This document shows positions 41,789 through 50,371 of a DNA stretch of 50,371 bases, piece after piece. Within the stretch, counting starts at the first letter, position 1. Every line of letters begins with the position of its first letter. The translations under genes and the position numbers were made by a program. The notes beneath the pieces are model-generated. The model was not told the origin of the DNA. It saw only the letters and a program-made list of their open reading frames with translations, and did no database searches. The stretch is from Gemmataceae bacterium (lineage in GTDB: Bacteria; Planctomycetota; Planctomycetia; Gemmatales; Gemmataceae), in contig SIAJ01000036.1 in NCBI GenBank assembly GCA_009691845.1, forward strand, positions 1 to 50,371, given 5' to 3'.

Positions 41789-43018
41789 CTACTTCGGAGT
41801 GATCGAGAATTTCCGCGTGGTCGGCTTCACCATCGCGTAGATCTCTTTTTGCTTCGCGTCGATCTGCGCTTTTTTCTTCACCATTTCGAGCGGCTTGAGT
41901 TCCTTGGCCACATCTGCCAGCCAATCCGGAGCGTTGAACATCAGCACATTGCGAAAGCGATTGTGGACGATCTGGTTCTTGGCTTGAATCGCCTGGAAGG
42001 CTTTGGAACCTTGATCGTGCAACGGCCCGGAGGTGGCGTTACCAAGGTTGATTCCTTTCGAAAGCTCATCGTGGGTCGCCGAACCCACGGCCACGCCGTC
42101 GATCGCGATTGTGTAGTCGCCCCGGCCCAGTCCCTTGACGGTCAGTCCGTAGTGATTGAGGTCTGTCAGATTGTTGACGTACGGTAACAAGGTGAGCCAA
42201 TCTTTCATGACCGGCATGGGGATCGCGGCATCGGTTCGCTCGAAGCTCAGCGATCCATCCTTCATGGCACTATTCTCGATCTTGCAACCAGTGCCTTGAG
42301 CTTGGACTTGGCCCGTGCCCACGGTAAGGGTCGCCCCCGAGACTGCTGCTTTCGCACCGAGGCCCGTCAGAATGGCGTGGGCCATCAACAATCCGCCAGG
42401 GGTGGACGTGTGGAAGCCGTCGCCGAATGGAATCACCTTGTCGGCCTTGTCCGCTTCCATCTTTTCGAGAGCGGCCCGCGTGACGGCGTACTGATCGACG
42501 AAGCTCGCTCCGTGCTTCTCCGCCAGGTCTTTCAATGGGGCGTAGAACTCTTTCTGCGTTTCCACATAGAGAGCAAAGTTTGGCCGGCCTCGCCGATCGA
42601 CCGCGTTCGGAGAAACCAGGCCCACGCGTACGCTGGCCTTCTTGGCCATCTCCAGCATCGTGGCTGTTTTGTCCACGTACTGCTTGTTGCGTGCCGCGTC
42701 GAACTTCCCATAGCCGGCGTCGTTCATGCCGAAATTGATGGTGACGGCGGATGGCTTCTCATCCAGCACGTGCGACTGGAAACGTCCTGCACCGCCGTTG
42801 GCTGAATCACCGCCGATTCCCGCATTGAGAAATGTCAGGTCCCAGTCCGGGAAGCGAGTCGTCAGATAAAGCTCGATGTAGGTCGAGTACTGATATTGCT
42901 CGGTGATGCTGTCTCCCAGAAAGACAATCCGGTCACCCTTCTGGAAGAAGAAGGCTTTTTCGTCCCCGATCACGGGCGAACACATCGCGAAAACCACGAA
43001 GGGAAGCATGAATCTCAT
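41789..43018 (-). CDS. Secreted SGNH/GDSL hydrolase
   Basis: ATG 43018, with AGGAG 8-12 nt upstream, starts a signal peptide (MRFMLPFVVFAMCSPVIG) and gives 409 residues. SGNH blocks are in order: block I FLGDSITE (Ser37), block II Gly70 in GIGGDSANGG, block III NFGMND (Asn99), and block V in FGDGFHTST (Asp/His). The family acts as esterase or lipase, often deacetylating polysaccharides. The C-terminal 200 residues form an extra domain with KGLGRGDYTIAIDG. The protein is exported; its substrate is probably a glycan or ester but is not known. Confidence 0.88.
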   Translation of the reverse strand: MRFMLPFVVFAMCSPVIGDEKAFFFQKGDRIVFLGDSITEQYQYSTYIELYLTTRFPDWDLTFLNAGIGGDSANGGAGRFQSHVLDEKPSAVTINFGMNDAGYGKFDAARNKQYVDKTATMLEMAKKASVRVGLVSPNAVDRRGRPNFALYVETQKEFYAPLKDLAEKHGASFVDQYAVTRAALEKMEADKADKVIPFGDGFHTSTPGGLLMAHAILTGLGAKAAVSGATLTVGTGQVQAQGTGCKIENSAMKDGSLSFERTDAAIPMPVMKDWLTLLPYVNNLTDLNHYGLTVKGLGRGDYTIAIDGVAVGSATHDELSKGINLGNATSGPLHDQGSKAFQAIQAKNQIVHNRFRNVLMFNAPDWLADVAKELKPLEMVKKKAQIDAKQKEIYAMVKPTTRKFSITPK

Positions 43019-43442
43019 CGCGTACTCCTGGGGGTAAGGCATTACGCCCCCAAACTACGCCGGACGAGAACCGGTGGCCAGCAAAAATATATTTTGGATT
43101 CTTTGTCCGAAAAGTGCCCGGTCTTCCGCTTAGATGGGTAGAGACCCAATTGCCCACGGGACTCGAGTGGTGCGGAGTTGTCGGCTCGCCGGCCTCCGCA
43201 CCCATTATTCTGCCTGAACCGTCGCCTCATCGCCGTACCCTGCCGTCCGAGTGGCTGGGTTTTACGCTCAATCGCGGGAGGCCTGTCCTACAGTCTTCCG
43301 TTTCCACCCGCGCATTAGCAGACTCGGTTTCGAAAAGTTGCCCAGTTCCCTTGCGGTAACTTGCCAATTTGCCAACAATAGTAAGTTAGGGCCTTTGTAC
43401 TCAGGCCTACGCCGTTCGCGTCGTAACGCACGGAGATCGATC
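43019..43442. other. Divergent intergenic region
   Basis: This 424-bp gap lies between two divergent starts. The forward frame remains open from 43251 into the DUF4159 gene, but the segment before 43443 lacks family character. No repeat or clear promoter was found. Confidence 0.4.
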
Positions 43443-45938
43443 ATGCGCCGTTTGCTTATCCCTTCCCTCGCGATCATGCTTTTCGTGCCGGTCCGTTCTT
43501 CCCAGGCGGAGGAACCGCTGGTCAATAAAGTGCGGGTTTCACTAGAGCGTGGCATCGAGTATCTAAAGGGAGAGCAGAAAGACCGAGGAGCCGGCAAGTG
43601 GAACTGGGAAGACGACGCACTGACGTTGCTTCAACCTGGCGGAGCGTCGAGTCTCGCCATGCTGGCTCTCGTGACGGCCGGCGTACCGGCGGACGATCTT
43701 GTCATCAAGAAGGGGTTGGTCTATTTGCGCAGTCTCAAGCCCCAACACACGTATGTGGTCGGGCTTCAGACCATGCTTTTTGCCGAGATCGGCGATCGAC
43801 AGGACCTGTTCCAGATTCAGGCCAACGTCGATTGGCTGCTCGATGCTGCCGTGACGAATGGAAAAAAGCTCAGGGATGGCGGCAAGCTTTCCGGCTGGAG
43901 TTACTCGTCAGGCACCGGGAATAAGGCCGATAACTCAAACACGCAATATGCTCTTCTCGGTCTGTGGGCTGGCCGCCAGGCCGGGGCCACGATGGAGAAA
44001 GCCGCCTGGGAGTCGATCCACGAGTTCTACAAGTCCTCGCAGTGCGACGCGCGATTGAACCCGCGTGGCCAGGAAATCGCCGGCTGGAACTACACCAACG
44101 GCATCAAATCGCCCAAGAGCCCAACGTTGACGATGACCGCGGCCGGCGTGAGCGGCTTGCTGATTGCGGCACTGGAAGTGAACGATAACAAGCAGAAACT
44201 CAACGAGCAGACCGGCATCGCGGCCAAGTGTGGGCTCTACCCCGATGACGATGCCATCGCCAAGGGAATGCGGTGGTTGTCTGAGGAATTTCGTTTCAAT
44301 GACCCCACTCAAACTCATGCGTTCTACAACGTCTATGGCATCGAGCGCGTCGGCCGACTCTCGGGTCAGCGATTCATCGGCGATCACGATTGGTATCGCG
44401 AGGGCTGTGAGATACTGACCGGCGTCAAGACCATTCCCGGCAACCCGGGTCTCGCTCAGAAACCTGGCGGGGAGTGGAGGAACGGCAAATCGATTGACTC
44501 GCTTCCCGTGATTTCGACCAGTTTTTCTCTGCTGTTTCTGGCCAAGGGCCGCACGCCGATTTTGTTGAGCAAGCTGGCCTGGGATTCCGGCGCCGATCGC
44601 CCCGGAACCGCAACCGGCTGGAACCGCAAGCACCACGACGCGCGACATTTAGTGGAGTATTCCTCGCGTGAGTTGTTCAAGAAGATGCCACTCGCCTGGC
44701 AGATCTTTGACCCTCGGTTGGCCGACCTGAGCACAGACGCGAAGTTCAACGAAGAACTCTCGAACCTTTTGCAATCGCCGGTGTTGTACATGAACGGCCA
44801 CGAAGCCCCGGTCCTGACGCAGGCTCAGAAACGGCTACTTCGACGATATGTCGATGAAGGGGGCTTCATTCTGGCCGAGGCCTGTTGCGGCAGCGAGGAA
44901 TTTACTCTGGGATTCAAGAAGCTGATGGAGGACAACGAGGTCTTCGGCCAGGATTCACCGTTGCTGCCGCTCTTGCCTTCGCATCCGATCTGGTCATCGC
45001 ACGCTCTCGTACCAGCGAGTGTGTTCCAGGGGGAACAGGTTCCCGAGGAGAAAAAAATTCTCTCGATCGAACGTGGCTGCAAAACCGTGGTTGTCTTCAG
45101 CCCTCAACCCTTGGCCGGATATTGGGAAGAGAGCCGCTTCAGTCCGAAGGTCGGCGAAAACGTCGGCGATGCTGCTCGCGGCAAGCTCGCTTATCGTCTG
45201 GCTGGAAACATCATCGCCTACGCCACGGGACTGGAACCTCCCAAGCCGCGACTCGATCGACCGAAAGTCCTCGACCCGAAGGACGACAAGGCCGCGACCA
45301 TTGCGCGTTACCAAATCGAACTGGCCCAGGTTCGCCACGATGGTGGCGATTGGCAGCCCGCCAAGAACGCCATGCGAGCACTTGCTCTCAACGCCCGCGA
45401 CAAGTATCTCGTGGATGTTTCGCTGGTCAAGAAAGAAGTCGCGATGACGAAATCGCAACTCTGGCAGTTCAAGTTCCTGTACATGCACGGCAAAGGAACA
45501 TTCACAACGGAAGAAAAAGAGCTTGAGAATATGAAGGCCCATCTGGAACTCGGTGGCACCCTCCTCGCCGATGCGTGTTGCGGCGCGGAAGCATTCGACA
45601 AAGCCTTTCGCGAGTTCGCCAAGAAGCTCTACCCGGACAAGAAGCTGGAAGTGATCCCTGCGGATGATTTCTTTTACAGCGCGAAGCTAAATGGCGAGGA
45701 GATCTCAAAGCTCCGCTGTCGCACGGCCAAGGCGGATGGATCACCCGAATCGACCTTCAAGGACGTGACGCCGATGCTCGAGGGAATTCAAATCGATGGC
45801 CGCTGGGCAGTGATCTACAGCCGATACGACATCGGCTGTGCCCTGGAGAAGAACAAGTCGAGTGCCTGCAAAGGCTATGATCCGGATAGTGCCATGAAGC
45901 TGGCGACGGCAGCGTTGCTGTATTCGTTGAAACGGTGA
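43443..45938 (+). CDS. Secreted prenyltransferase-fold protein with two DUF4159 domains
   Basis: ATG 43443 (GGAG upstream) gives 831 residues, with a signal peptide ending SSQA. Residues 30-400 are alpha/alpha-toroid repeats of the prenyltransferase/terpene-cyclase type: GIEYLKGEQKDRGAGKW, SSLAMLALVTAGV, DNSNTQYALLGLWAGRQAG and FYNVYGIERVGRL. A first DUF4159 follows at about 440-580 (VLYMNGHEAP, RYVDEGGFILAEACCGSEEF). A second is at about 670-830 (FLYMHGKGTFT, LELGGTLLADACCGAEAF, YSRYDIGCALE). This fusion is common in planctomycetes and its function is unknown. The protein is probably periplasmic. Confidence 0.87.
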   Translation: MRRLLIPSLAIMLFVPVRSSQAEEPLVNKVRVSLERGIEYLKGEQKDRGAGKWNWEDDALTLLQPGGASSLAMLALVTAGVPADDLVIKKGLVYLRSLKPQHTYVVGLQTMLFAEIGDRQDLFQIQANVDWLLDAAVTNGKKLRDGGKLSGWSYSSGTGNKADNSNTQYALLGLWAGRQAGATMEKAAWESIHEFYKSSQCDARLNPRGQEIAGWNYTNGIKSPKSPTLTMTAAGVSGLLIAALEVNDNKQKLNEQTGIAAKCGLYPDDDAIAKGMRWLSEEFRFNDPTQTHAFYNVYGIERVGRLSGQRFIGDHDWYREGCEILTGVKTIPGNPGLAQKPGGEWRNGKSIDSLPVISTSFSLLFLAKGRTPILLSKLAWDSGADRPGTATGWNRKHHDARHLVEYSSRELFKKMPLAWQIFDPRLADLSTDAKFNEELSNLLQSPVLYMNGHEAPVLTQAQKRLLRRYVDEGGFILAEACCGSEEFTLGFKKLMEDNEVFGQDSPLLPLLPSHPIWSSHALVPASVFQGEQVPEEKKILSIERGCKTVVVFSPQPLAGYWEESRFSPKVGENVGDAARGKLAYRLAGNIIAYATGLEPPKPRLDRPKVLDPKDDKAATIARYQIELAQVRHDGGDWQPAKNAMRALALNARDKYLVDVSLVKKEVAMTKSQLWQFKFLYMHGKGTFTTEEKELENMKAHLELGGTLLADACCGAEAFDKAFREFAKKLYPDKKLEVIPADDFFYSAKLNGEEISKLRCRTAKADGSPESTFKDVTPMLEGIQIDGRWAVIYSRYDIGCALEKNKSSACKGYDPDSAMKLATAALLYSLKR

Positions 45939-45942
45939 CGAA

Positions 45943-46346
45943 TTAAGGAAGCGTGATACTCGCGTGACGTTGTGCGTATGCGACTATCTCTTTCAGATGA
46001 TGATCGATCAAAATCGATTCGACTTGAGTCGGCGTCATTTGAAATGCCACTCCGGCCTCCAAGTACCGAGCGTCGGACGCGGCATCGGACAATGGCCGGT
46101 AGTGTTGCCAAAGTTTTAGATACGATCGAACATTTCGCAATACGTCGCGCCGTTCGTAGTGGGTCGTAGTGTGTTCAATCCCTGCGAGCACCTGGCTCGC
46201 AAGGATGGCTTCAATCACATGAAGGGCGGAATAAAATGCGATGACTGCAATCCACCCGCATCCGTTGCAAGCCGGTGGGTTCGAAGGTACGTCATCAAGT
46301 CAAGATTGCTTCTCGCTGCTGCCAGGTGGACGTCGAGGTTAGGCAT
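45943..46346 (-). pseudogene. HEPN-like small protein gene with a frameshift near 46300
   Basis: ATG 46346 starts [16 protein letters not shown]. After about 16 residues the coding signal moves to another frame, reading LDDVPSNPPACNGCGWIAVIAFYSALHVIEAIL, then GIEHTTTHYERRDVLRNV and SDAASDARYLEAG to the stop at 45943. This matches the small HEPN-type pattern (FYxALHxxEAxL...H...HxxR). That frame is closed upstream by TGA 46302-46300. Without a frameshift only GTG 46218 would give a 91-residue piece. It overlaps the partner gene's stop by 8 bp. Confidence 0.6.
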
Positions 46347-46710
46347 CGGACCATCTCTCCCATCCACGGGTCCACGATGCAATTTGTTCCGAATTGGCAG
46401 CCAAGAACAGGCGTAACTCCATGTCAATTCCGGCGATCGCGGAGTCTCGAGCCAAAGCGACGTCGAGAGCCGAGACCGCATCGTCCAGTGTCGCGTCGTA
46501 TTCACGAGATTGACGCGCAACCACACAACGGACCGTCGGGCGTGAAGAAGGTACGAACAGCTCAGTCAAAGCGAGATTTGGGAGGGATCGCGACCAAATA
46601 CGCACCTCATCCGCGATTCTTCGCAATTCGACGGATGAGGGTACGCGTGGCGAAAATAGCTGGGAAAGATCCTCGGCAGCCGGTGCTTGTGGAGCGGCAA
46701 CCGCGGACAT
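46339..46710 (-). CDS. Hypothetical protein, partner of the HEPN-like gene
   Basis: This 123-residue protein begins with an Ala/Pro-rich leader ([15 protein letters not shown]), then [31 protein letters not shown] and [30 protein letters not shown]. It appears soluble. The stop overlaps the ATG of the HEPN-like gene in ATGCCTAA, a layout typical of translational coupling. I recognise no family. The pair resembles a small two-gene module, possibly toxin-antitoxin-like, but that is inference. Confidence 0.65.
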   Translation of the reverse strand: MSAVAAPQAPAAEDLSQLFSPRVPSSVELRRIADEVRIWSRSLPNLALTELFVPSSRPTVRCVVARQSREYDATLDDAVSALDVALARDSAIAGIDMELRLFLAANSEQIASWTRGWERWSDA

Positions 46711-46767
46711 CTCGATTCTCCCTGATGGGGGCGAATCGCAACCCAGCCTATTTTACCGCTTAGCCAA

Positions 46768-48222
46768 TTACAGATTCATTCCCGTCAAGAACTCCACGTT
46801 CGACTTGGTCCGCTTCATGCGGCCTACCAGCATTTCCATGGCCTCGACTGGGTTCATGTCGGCCAGAACGCGACGCAGTAAGCGCGTGCGGTCCAGTTCC
46901 TCCGGGTGGACCAGCAATTCTTCCTTGCGGGTGCCCGAACGATTGACGTCGATGGCTGGCCAAACTCGCTTATCGACGAGCCGGCGATCCAGGTGCAACT
47001 CCATGTTGCCTGTGCCCTTGAATTCCTCGAAGATCACGTCGTCCATACGCGAACCGGTGTCGATCAGGGCGGTTGCCAAGATGGTGAGTGAACCGCCTTC
47101 TTCGACATTACGTGCGGCACCGAAGAAGCGTTTCGGCTTCTGCATGGCGTTGGAATCGAGACCACCGGAGAGCAGCTTGCCGCCACCCGGTGCTTCGGTG
47201 TTATGGGCACGTGCCAGGCGTGTGATCGAGTCGAGCAGAATGACCACGTCCTTCTTACGTTCGACCAAACGCTTCGCCTTCTCGAGCACGATTTCGCTGA
47301 CGTGAATGTGCTGATCGGGCGGTTCATCGAACGTGCTGGCGACGACCTCGACGTTCGACCCAGTCACCACGCGTTGCATGTCCGTCACTTCTTCCGGCCG
47401 TTCGTCGACGAGCAGGATGATGACGTAACAATCCGGATGGTTCTTGGAGATCGACAGAGCCATTCGTTGCAACAGAACCGTCTTGCCGGCACGCGGTGGG
47501 GAGACGATCAATCCACGCTGGCCCTTGCCAATGGGCGTGACGATATCCACCACCCGGCCCATGAGTTCCTCGCCGCCGGATTCGAGAAGGAATCGCGAAT
47601 TCGGATGGAGCGGGGTCAAATCCTCAAAGTTTGTGACACCGGCAGTCTCATCAGGCGAGGCCTGATTGACCAGTTCGACTTGCATCAGGGCGAAGTTATC
47701 CTGGCCCTCGATCGGCAGGCGGATTGGTCCTTCGACGACGAGGCCGGTTTTCAGGCCCATGCGTCGAATCTGGCTCGGCGAGACATAAATATCTTCCGGG
47801 CTGGCCAGGTAGCTGTGGGCCTGCGAACGGAGGAAGCCATAGCCGTCGGGCAGGACTTCCAGCGTGCCGGAACCACGGACAACTTCGCCACGCTCGATCT
47901 GTCGGCGAACAATGCCGACGATGAGCTGGGCTCGGTTCATGCCGGTATGCTCGGCAATGCCCTCCTTCTCCGCCTGGGCGAAGAGTTTTGGCATCGCCAG
48001 ACGATAGAGATCGTCAAGTCGAGATCCGGGACCCACCGGCGCATTCGGGTCCTGCGGAGGCATGGGAGCGGGCCGGCGCATCGGCGGGTGCTGTGCGTGC
48101 GGCGGAGCGGGACGGCGGGGCTGGGTACGGTCATCCCCTGGCGGGGCGGAAGGACCAGAAGGGACGCGGCGTCGGACGGGAGCGGCCCTTTGTGGGCCTT
48201 CGTCGCGGTCGGCGACGGGCAT
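46768..48222 (-). CDS. rho: Transcription termination factor Rho
   Basis: This 484-residue protein has a basic Arg/Pro-rich extension (1-66), then a Rho_N region ([18 protein letters not shown]). The RNA-binding OB fold is at about 118-195 ([27 protein letters not shown]). The ATPase has Walker [12 protein letters not shown] (241-251), Walker [16 protein letters not shown] (325-339), and the R-loop and Q-loop regions; LDERPEE-type VDERPEEV is at 272-279. Rho is a hexameric RNA helicase that terminates transcription. The N-terminal extension fits high-GC and planctomycete Rho. The ATG has GAGGAT upstream. Confidence 0.97.
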   Translation of the reverse strand: MPVADRDEGPQRAAPVRRRVPSGPSAPPGDDRTQPRRPAPPHAQHPPMRRPAPMPPQDPNAPVGPGSRLDDLYRLAMPKLFAQAEKEGIAEHTGMNRAQLIVGIVRRQIERGEVVRGSGTLEVLPDGYGFLRSQAHSYLASPEDIYVSPSQIRRMGLKTGLVVEGPIRLPIEGQDNFALMQVELVNQASPDETAGVTNFEDLTPLHPNSRFLLESGGEELMGRVVDIVTPIGKGQRGLIVSPPRAGKTVLLQRMALSISKNHPDCYVIILLVDERPEEVTDMQRVVTGSNVEVVASTFDEPPDQHIHVSEIVLEKAKRLVERKKDVVILLDSITRLARAHNTEAPGGGKLLSGGLDSNAMQKPKRFFGAARNVEEGGSLTILATALIDTGSRMDDVIFEEFKGTGNMELHLDRRLVDKRVWPAIDVNRSGTRKEELLVHPEELDRTRLLRRVLADMNPVEAMEMLVGRMKRTKSNVEFLTGMNL

Positions 48223-48579
48223 GGCAGAATCCTCGTGAATCAGAAAGGAGTTAAGACGTTGGTAATTGGGCGAACAGGGTTGTGGGGGCCTCGCATCCTG
48301 CGGGGAAACCTTCGGGCAAATCGGGTCAAGTTTAGGTCTTTCGCATTCGCTTCATCGCGAATCAAAAAAGCTCGTTCAGTCGCAACACGTTGAAGCAACA
48401 GACGCGATACTAAGCGCGAGAAAGTGCCGGTTCGATCATTCGCACTGGACCAGCGGTCCACAATGTTGAATGATATTCTAGCATCTCCGGCAAGGGAATC
48501 TAGTCGATTTTTGTGAGGGCGGCTGGCGATCCCTTCCTGGTCGTTACAAAGTCGTCGAGCTGAATGACGGAGTTATTCT
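48223..48579. other. Intergenic region upstream of rho
   Basis: This 357-bp gap lies between the aspartyl protease stop and the rho start, both on the minus strand. It must contain the rho promoter and leader. No frame with family character, hairpin or repeat stands out. Confidence 0.4.
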
Positions 48580-49014
48580 TCACCGCTTCTCGATCGTGTA
48601 GCGATGCGGCTGCCCGAGCATGCATATGGTTTCACCCTGGCGATCGACGATTAGCGAAAACATGTTGAGAATGTCGCGGCCCAGGACGCTCATATCCAAG
48701 TCCTCCAGGCTAGTGAAACCTGCAAAGTTGCCGTTGAACACCACTTTGCCGCCCTCACTATCATCGAAGCGGATTTGGGTAGTTACGACAACTGAATCGG
48801 CTTGGCCTCCCACGCCGGCCAGACGATCCGGACTCTCGATGGGATCAAGTTGAAGTTGATCCAACGCGTCCGCACTGAACACGGTTCGGTCGGCCCCCGT
48901 GTCGACTAGAAACACTGTAGGGATCCACGGGCTGTCAGATGCTCGGATTTCAGCCCGAATCACGGGCCGTACGATCCCATCATCGCAGATGAGCCAGTGG
49001 CCATCAATTCGCAT
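48580..49014 (-). CDS. Retroviral-type aspartyl protease family protein
   Basis: This 144-residue protein has FLVDTGADRTVF with the catalytic DTGA at 38-41, a second conserved GVGGQADSV and a C-terminal SVLGRDILNMF that replaces the 'LLGmdfL' of the family. Single-domain members dimerise to form the active site. There is no leader, so it is cytoplasmic. It overlaps the preceding gene by 11 bp, so the two are translationally linked. The substrate is unknown. Confidence 0.85.
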   Translation of the reverse strand: MRIDGHWLICDDGIVRPVIRAEIRASDSPWIPTVFLVDTGADRTVFSADALDQLQLDPIESPDRLAGVGGQADSVVVTTQIRFDDSEGGKVVFNGNFAGFTSLEDLDMSVLGRDILNMFSLIVDRQGETICMLGQPHRYTIEKR

Positions 49015-49303
49015 AAATGCGGTACGCCCTTTCTTTCGGTACGTACCAAGTGATCAGGCCATCATCTTCCGGATGAGCCGCCCTTGCCAACGAGAGGACT
49101 TGCTCCGTTGTGTCAGCGACGAAAAGCTCCTGACCGGCAACGCACAGCACCTTTCCCCGATGCTGGTCGATGAGTTCCGTCGCATGGGCGACGCGCCAAG
49201 CCCAGTTGAGCTTCGCTCGTTCATCCTGCACGCGAGTCTTGGCCAGTTCCTCGGGATCCGTGACTCGTTCCATGGTGATCGGATTCGGATTGGCGAGTGT
49301 CAT
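49004..49303 (-). CDS. Small protein linked to the aspartyl protease
   Basis: This 99-residue protein (TDPEELAKTRVQDERAKLNWAW..., HRGKVLCVAGQELFVADTTEQVLSLARAAHPEDDG in pieces) has a central 'GKxVxVxGxExxxAD...EVLxxA' pattern like DUF5678-type small proteins. It is soluble. It is the first gene of the overlapping pair with the aspartyl protease. A role as adaptor or substrate is possible, but not shown. Confidence 0.75.
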   Translation of the reverse strand: MTLANPNPITMERVTDPEELAKTRVQDERAKLNWAWRVAHATELIDQHRGKVLCVAGQELFVADTTEQVLSLARAAHPEDDGLITWYVPKERAYRIYAN

Positions 49304-49390
49304 GCGAGGCTCCTCAAGTTCAATTCTTACACACTATACACGCTTGTGAATGCGGGAGTCCACTCTGACGACGTCACCTGTCGAGCGAAC

Positions 49391-49542
49391 GCCAGGCCGG
49401 GAGGCCTGGCACCACGGCAAACTCTTATGTGGGGTAGGCCTCCCGGCCTGCCGAGCCATGCCAGGCCGAGAGTAGCCGGTTCGAGGTGGGGCAGGCCTCC
49501 CGGCCTGCCGAGCCATGCCAGGTCGGGAGGCCTGGCACCACG
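49391..49542. repeat. REP/BIME palindromes on the 3' side of the RAYT gene
   Basis: Three units: 49391-49415, about 49429-49471 and 49486-49542. Each full unit has GGCAGGCC-TCCC-GGCCTGCC, a GAGCCATGCC-type linker and GCCAGGCC-GGGA-GGCCTGGC-ACCAC. These are two 8-bp hairpins in opposite orientation. The last unit ends 12 bp from the transposase stop. Confidence 0.88.
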
Positions 49543-49554
49543 TCCTGCACCACG

Positions 49555-50313
49555 TTATCTGTGCGCTTTTCGAAGTGCATCCCCATATCGAATCCCGTGC
49601 CGCAATCGAATCGAAGCCGACGAATACTCCCATTCACTTGCGACCGCAACCAGCCCTGCCTTCACCGGATTCAGTTCCACATACTCGATGATCCGATACA
49701 GTTCTTCGTCGTCGCGGACGCAATGATCGAACGACTCGTCCTGCCAGAACGCACCCTGCTTCTTCAGAAGTTGGTTGCAATTCCAGGCGGTGTAGGTCTT
49801 CAGACCATGCATAATTCGCTCGCGTGGCCGCCGTTTCTCGGCATCGGCTCCGAGGGACTCCACCCAGGTAGCCAACGGACGGAAGACCCAATGAATGTGG
49901 CTTGGCATCACGACGAAGGCGAGAAGTGTGTATCGCTCCTCGGCGAAGTGGAACATTGAATCGACAACAATCTTCGCGAGATTCGGAGCAGCGAGATGCC
50001 GGACGGCCGGTTCGGTATCCAGCCAGTGATCGGTGCGACCGAAGATCATTTTCTCGCGGCGATAGTTCCATTCGTCTTGCGAAATATCAGCTGGCTGGTC
50101 GCGTTGCTCCAGTTCTCGACGGTAGTTGGCGATATCAAGCAAGCCCTTGGCCGGGATGCTGCCGGCCAAGCATGTAGTGATAAAGTAGGTTGCGCCGGGA
50201 ACGTCCCAATGGGGCAATCGACGTCGTCGGATGAGCGTTTCCGCGGCAAAGCCTCCGGTGGGGCAGGCCTCCCGGCCTGCCGAGCCTTGCCAGGCCGGGA
50301 GGCCTGGCACCAC
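49555..50313 (-). mobile_element. REP-associated tyrosine transposase (RAYT, Y1/HUH family)
   Basis: The frame runs 252 residues. The family domain begins at about residue 31 (RRLPHWDVPGATYFITTC). The HUH motif is in FVVMPSHIHWVF (His139, His141), and the catalytic Tyr174 in GLKTYTAWNCNQ. QDESFDHCVRDDEELYRIIEYVELNPVKAGLV is the typical end region (in parts). RAYTs are single-strand nucleases that mobilise REP palindromes. The first 20 residues are encoded by the upstream REP unit and start at GTG 50313, so the true start may lie further in. REP units flank it on both sides. The enzyme appears intact. Confidence 0.92.
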
Positions 50314-50371
50314 ACCAAACAGGCCGGACTCCCAAGCGGGGCAGGCCTCCCGGCCTGCCGAGCCAAAGCCA
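50258..50371. repeat. REP/BIME palindromes on the 5' side of the RAYT gene
   Basis: One full unit at 50258-50313 and a partial unit from 50337 to the window end repeat the same two palindromes as the downstream set. The first overlaps the start of the RAYT frame. The array continues past the window. Confidence 0.88.

Noticed and set aside
47203..48393. Forward 396-residue frame
   Set aside because: It is antisense to rho, which is unambiguous.

Overview
The window looks like chromosomal DNA from a Planctomycetota bacterium, most likely of the Gemmata group. This is inferred from family content. It holds two tandem TIGR03000-domain genes, a DUF1559 pilin-like gene, a prenyltransferase-fold/DUF4159 protein, surface proteins with an N-terminal 'LExRxxPA'-type motif, a Cys-rich repetitive secreted protein and a retroviral-type aspartyl protease gene pair. 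Housekeeping genes (parB with an adjacent parS, rho, polX, argJ, transketolase, tRNA-Pro) argue for a chromosome and not a plasmid. No rRNA, CRISPR array, prophage or classical insertion sequence was seen. The one mobile element is a RAYT transposase with its REP palindromes at the right-hand end.

Layout. 1-7.4 kb: a partial S46 peptidase, a DUF1415 protein, a BamB-like beta-propeller, a large Ig/cadherin-like surface protein and a secreted unknown. 8-12 kb: a membrane GT39-type protein, a sugar isomerase-like TIM barrel, a DUF11 surface protein with a 30-bp tandem repeat and a decayed VOC-family gene. 12.4-18.2 kb: an S41 protease, a TIGR03000 tandem duplication, a [2Fe-2S] ferredoxin and a class I/II aminotransferase. 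18.2-20 kb: small unknown genes, two with disturbed reading frames, a 29-residue Cys-rich membrane peptide and an IF2_N-domain protein. 20-24.5 kb: PolX, a PseG-like protein, parS/parB and tRNA-Pro. 24.6-35.2 kb: PPOX flavoprotein, Hint-domain secreted protein, APC permease, RNase HII-like protein, HIT protein, BON protein, TPR membrane protein and transketolase. 35.2-39 kb: an MBL hydrolase followed by three damaged genes (nitrilase-family, a secreted protein interrupted at a TGTC repeat, DUF1016/YhcG) around a DUF1559 gene. 39-50.4 kb: argJ, Cys-rich wall-type protein, SGNH hydrolase, DUF4159 protein, a HEPN-like/partner pair, rho, an aspartyl protease pair and the RAYT/REP element.

Most genes are single transcription units facing in mixed directions. 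Likely coupled pairs are the HEPN-like gene with its overlapping partner and the aspartyl protease with its overlapping partner. Intergenic DNA is unusually rich in palindromes: at least five dispersed families plus gene-end hairpins with arms up to 25 nt.

Several genes carry single frame breaks (VOC, nitrilase, YhcG, HEPN-like, IF2_N at an A7 run, a TGTC-repeat signal peptide, and a 7-nt insertion near 18775). They may be real decay or phase variation, but assembly indels are a live alternative, especially at the homopolymer and the tetranucleotide repeat.
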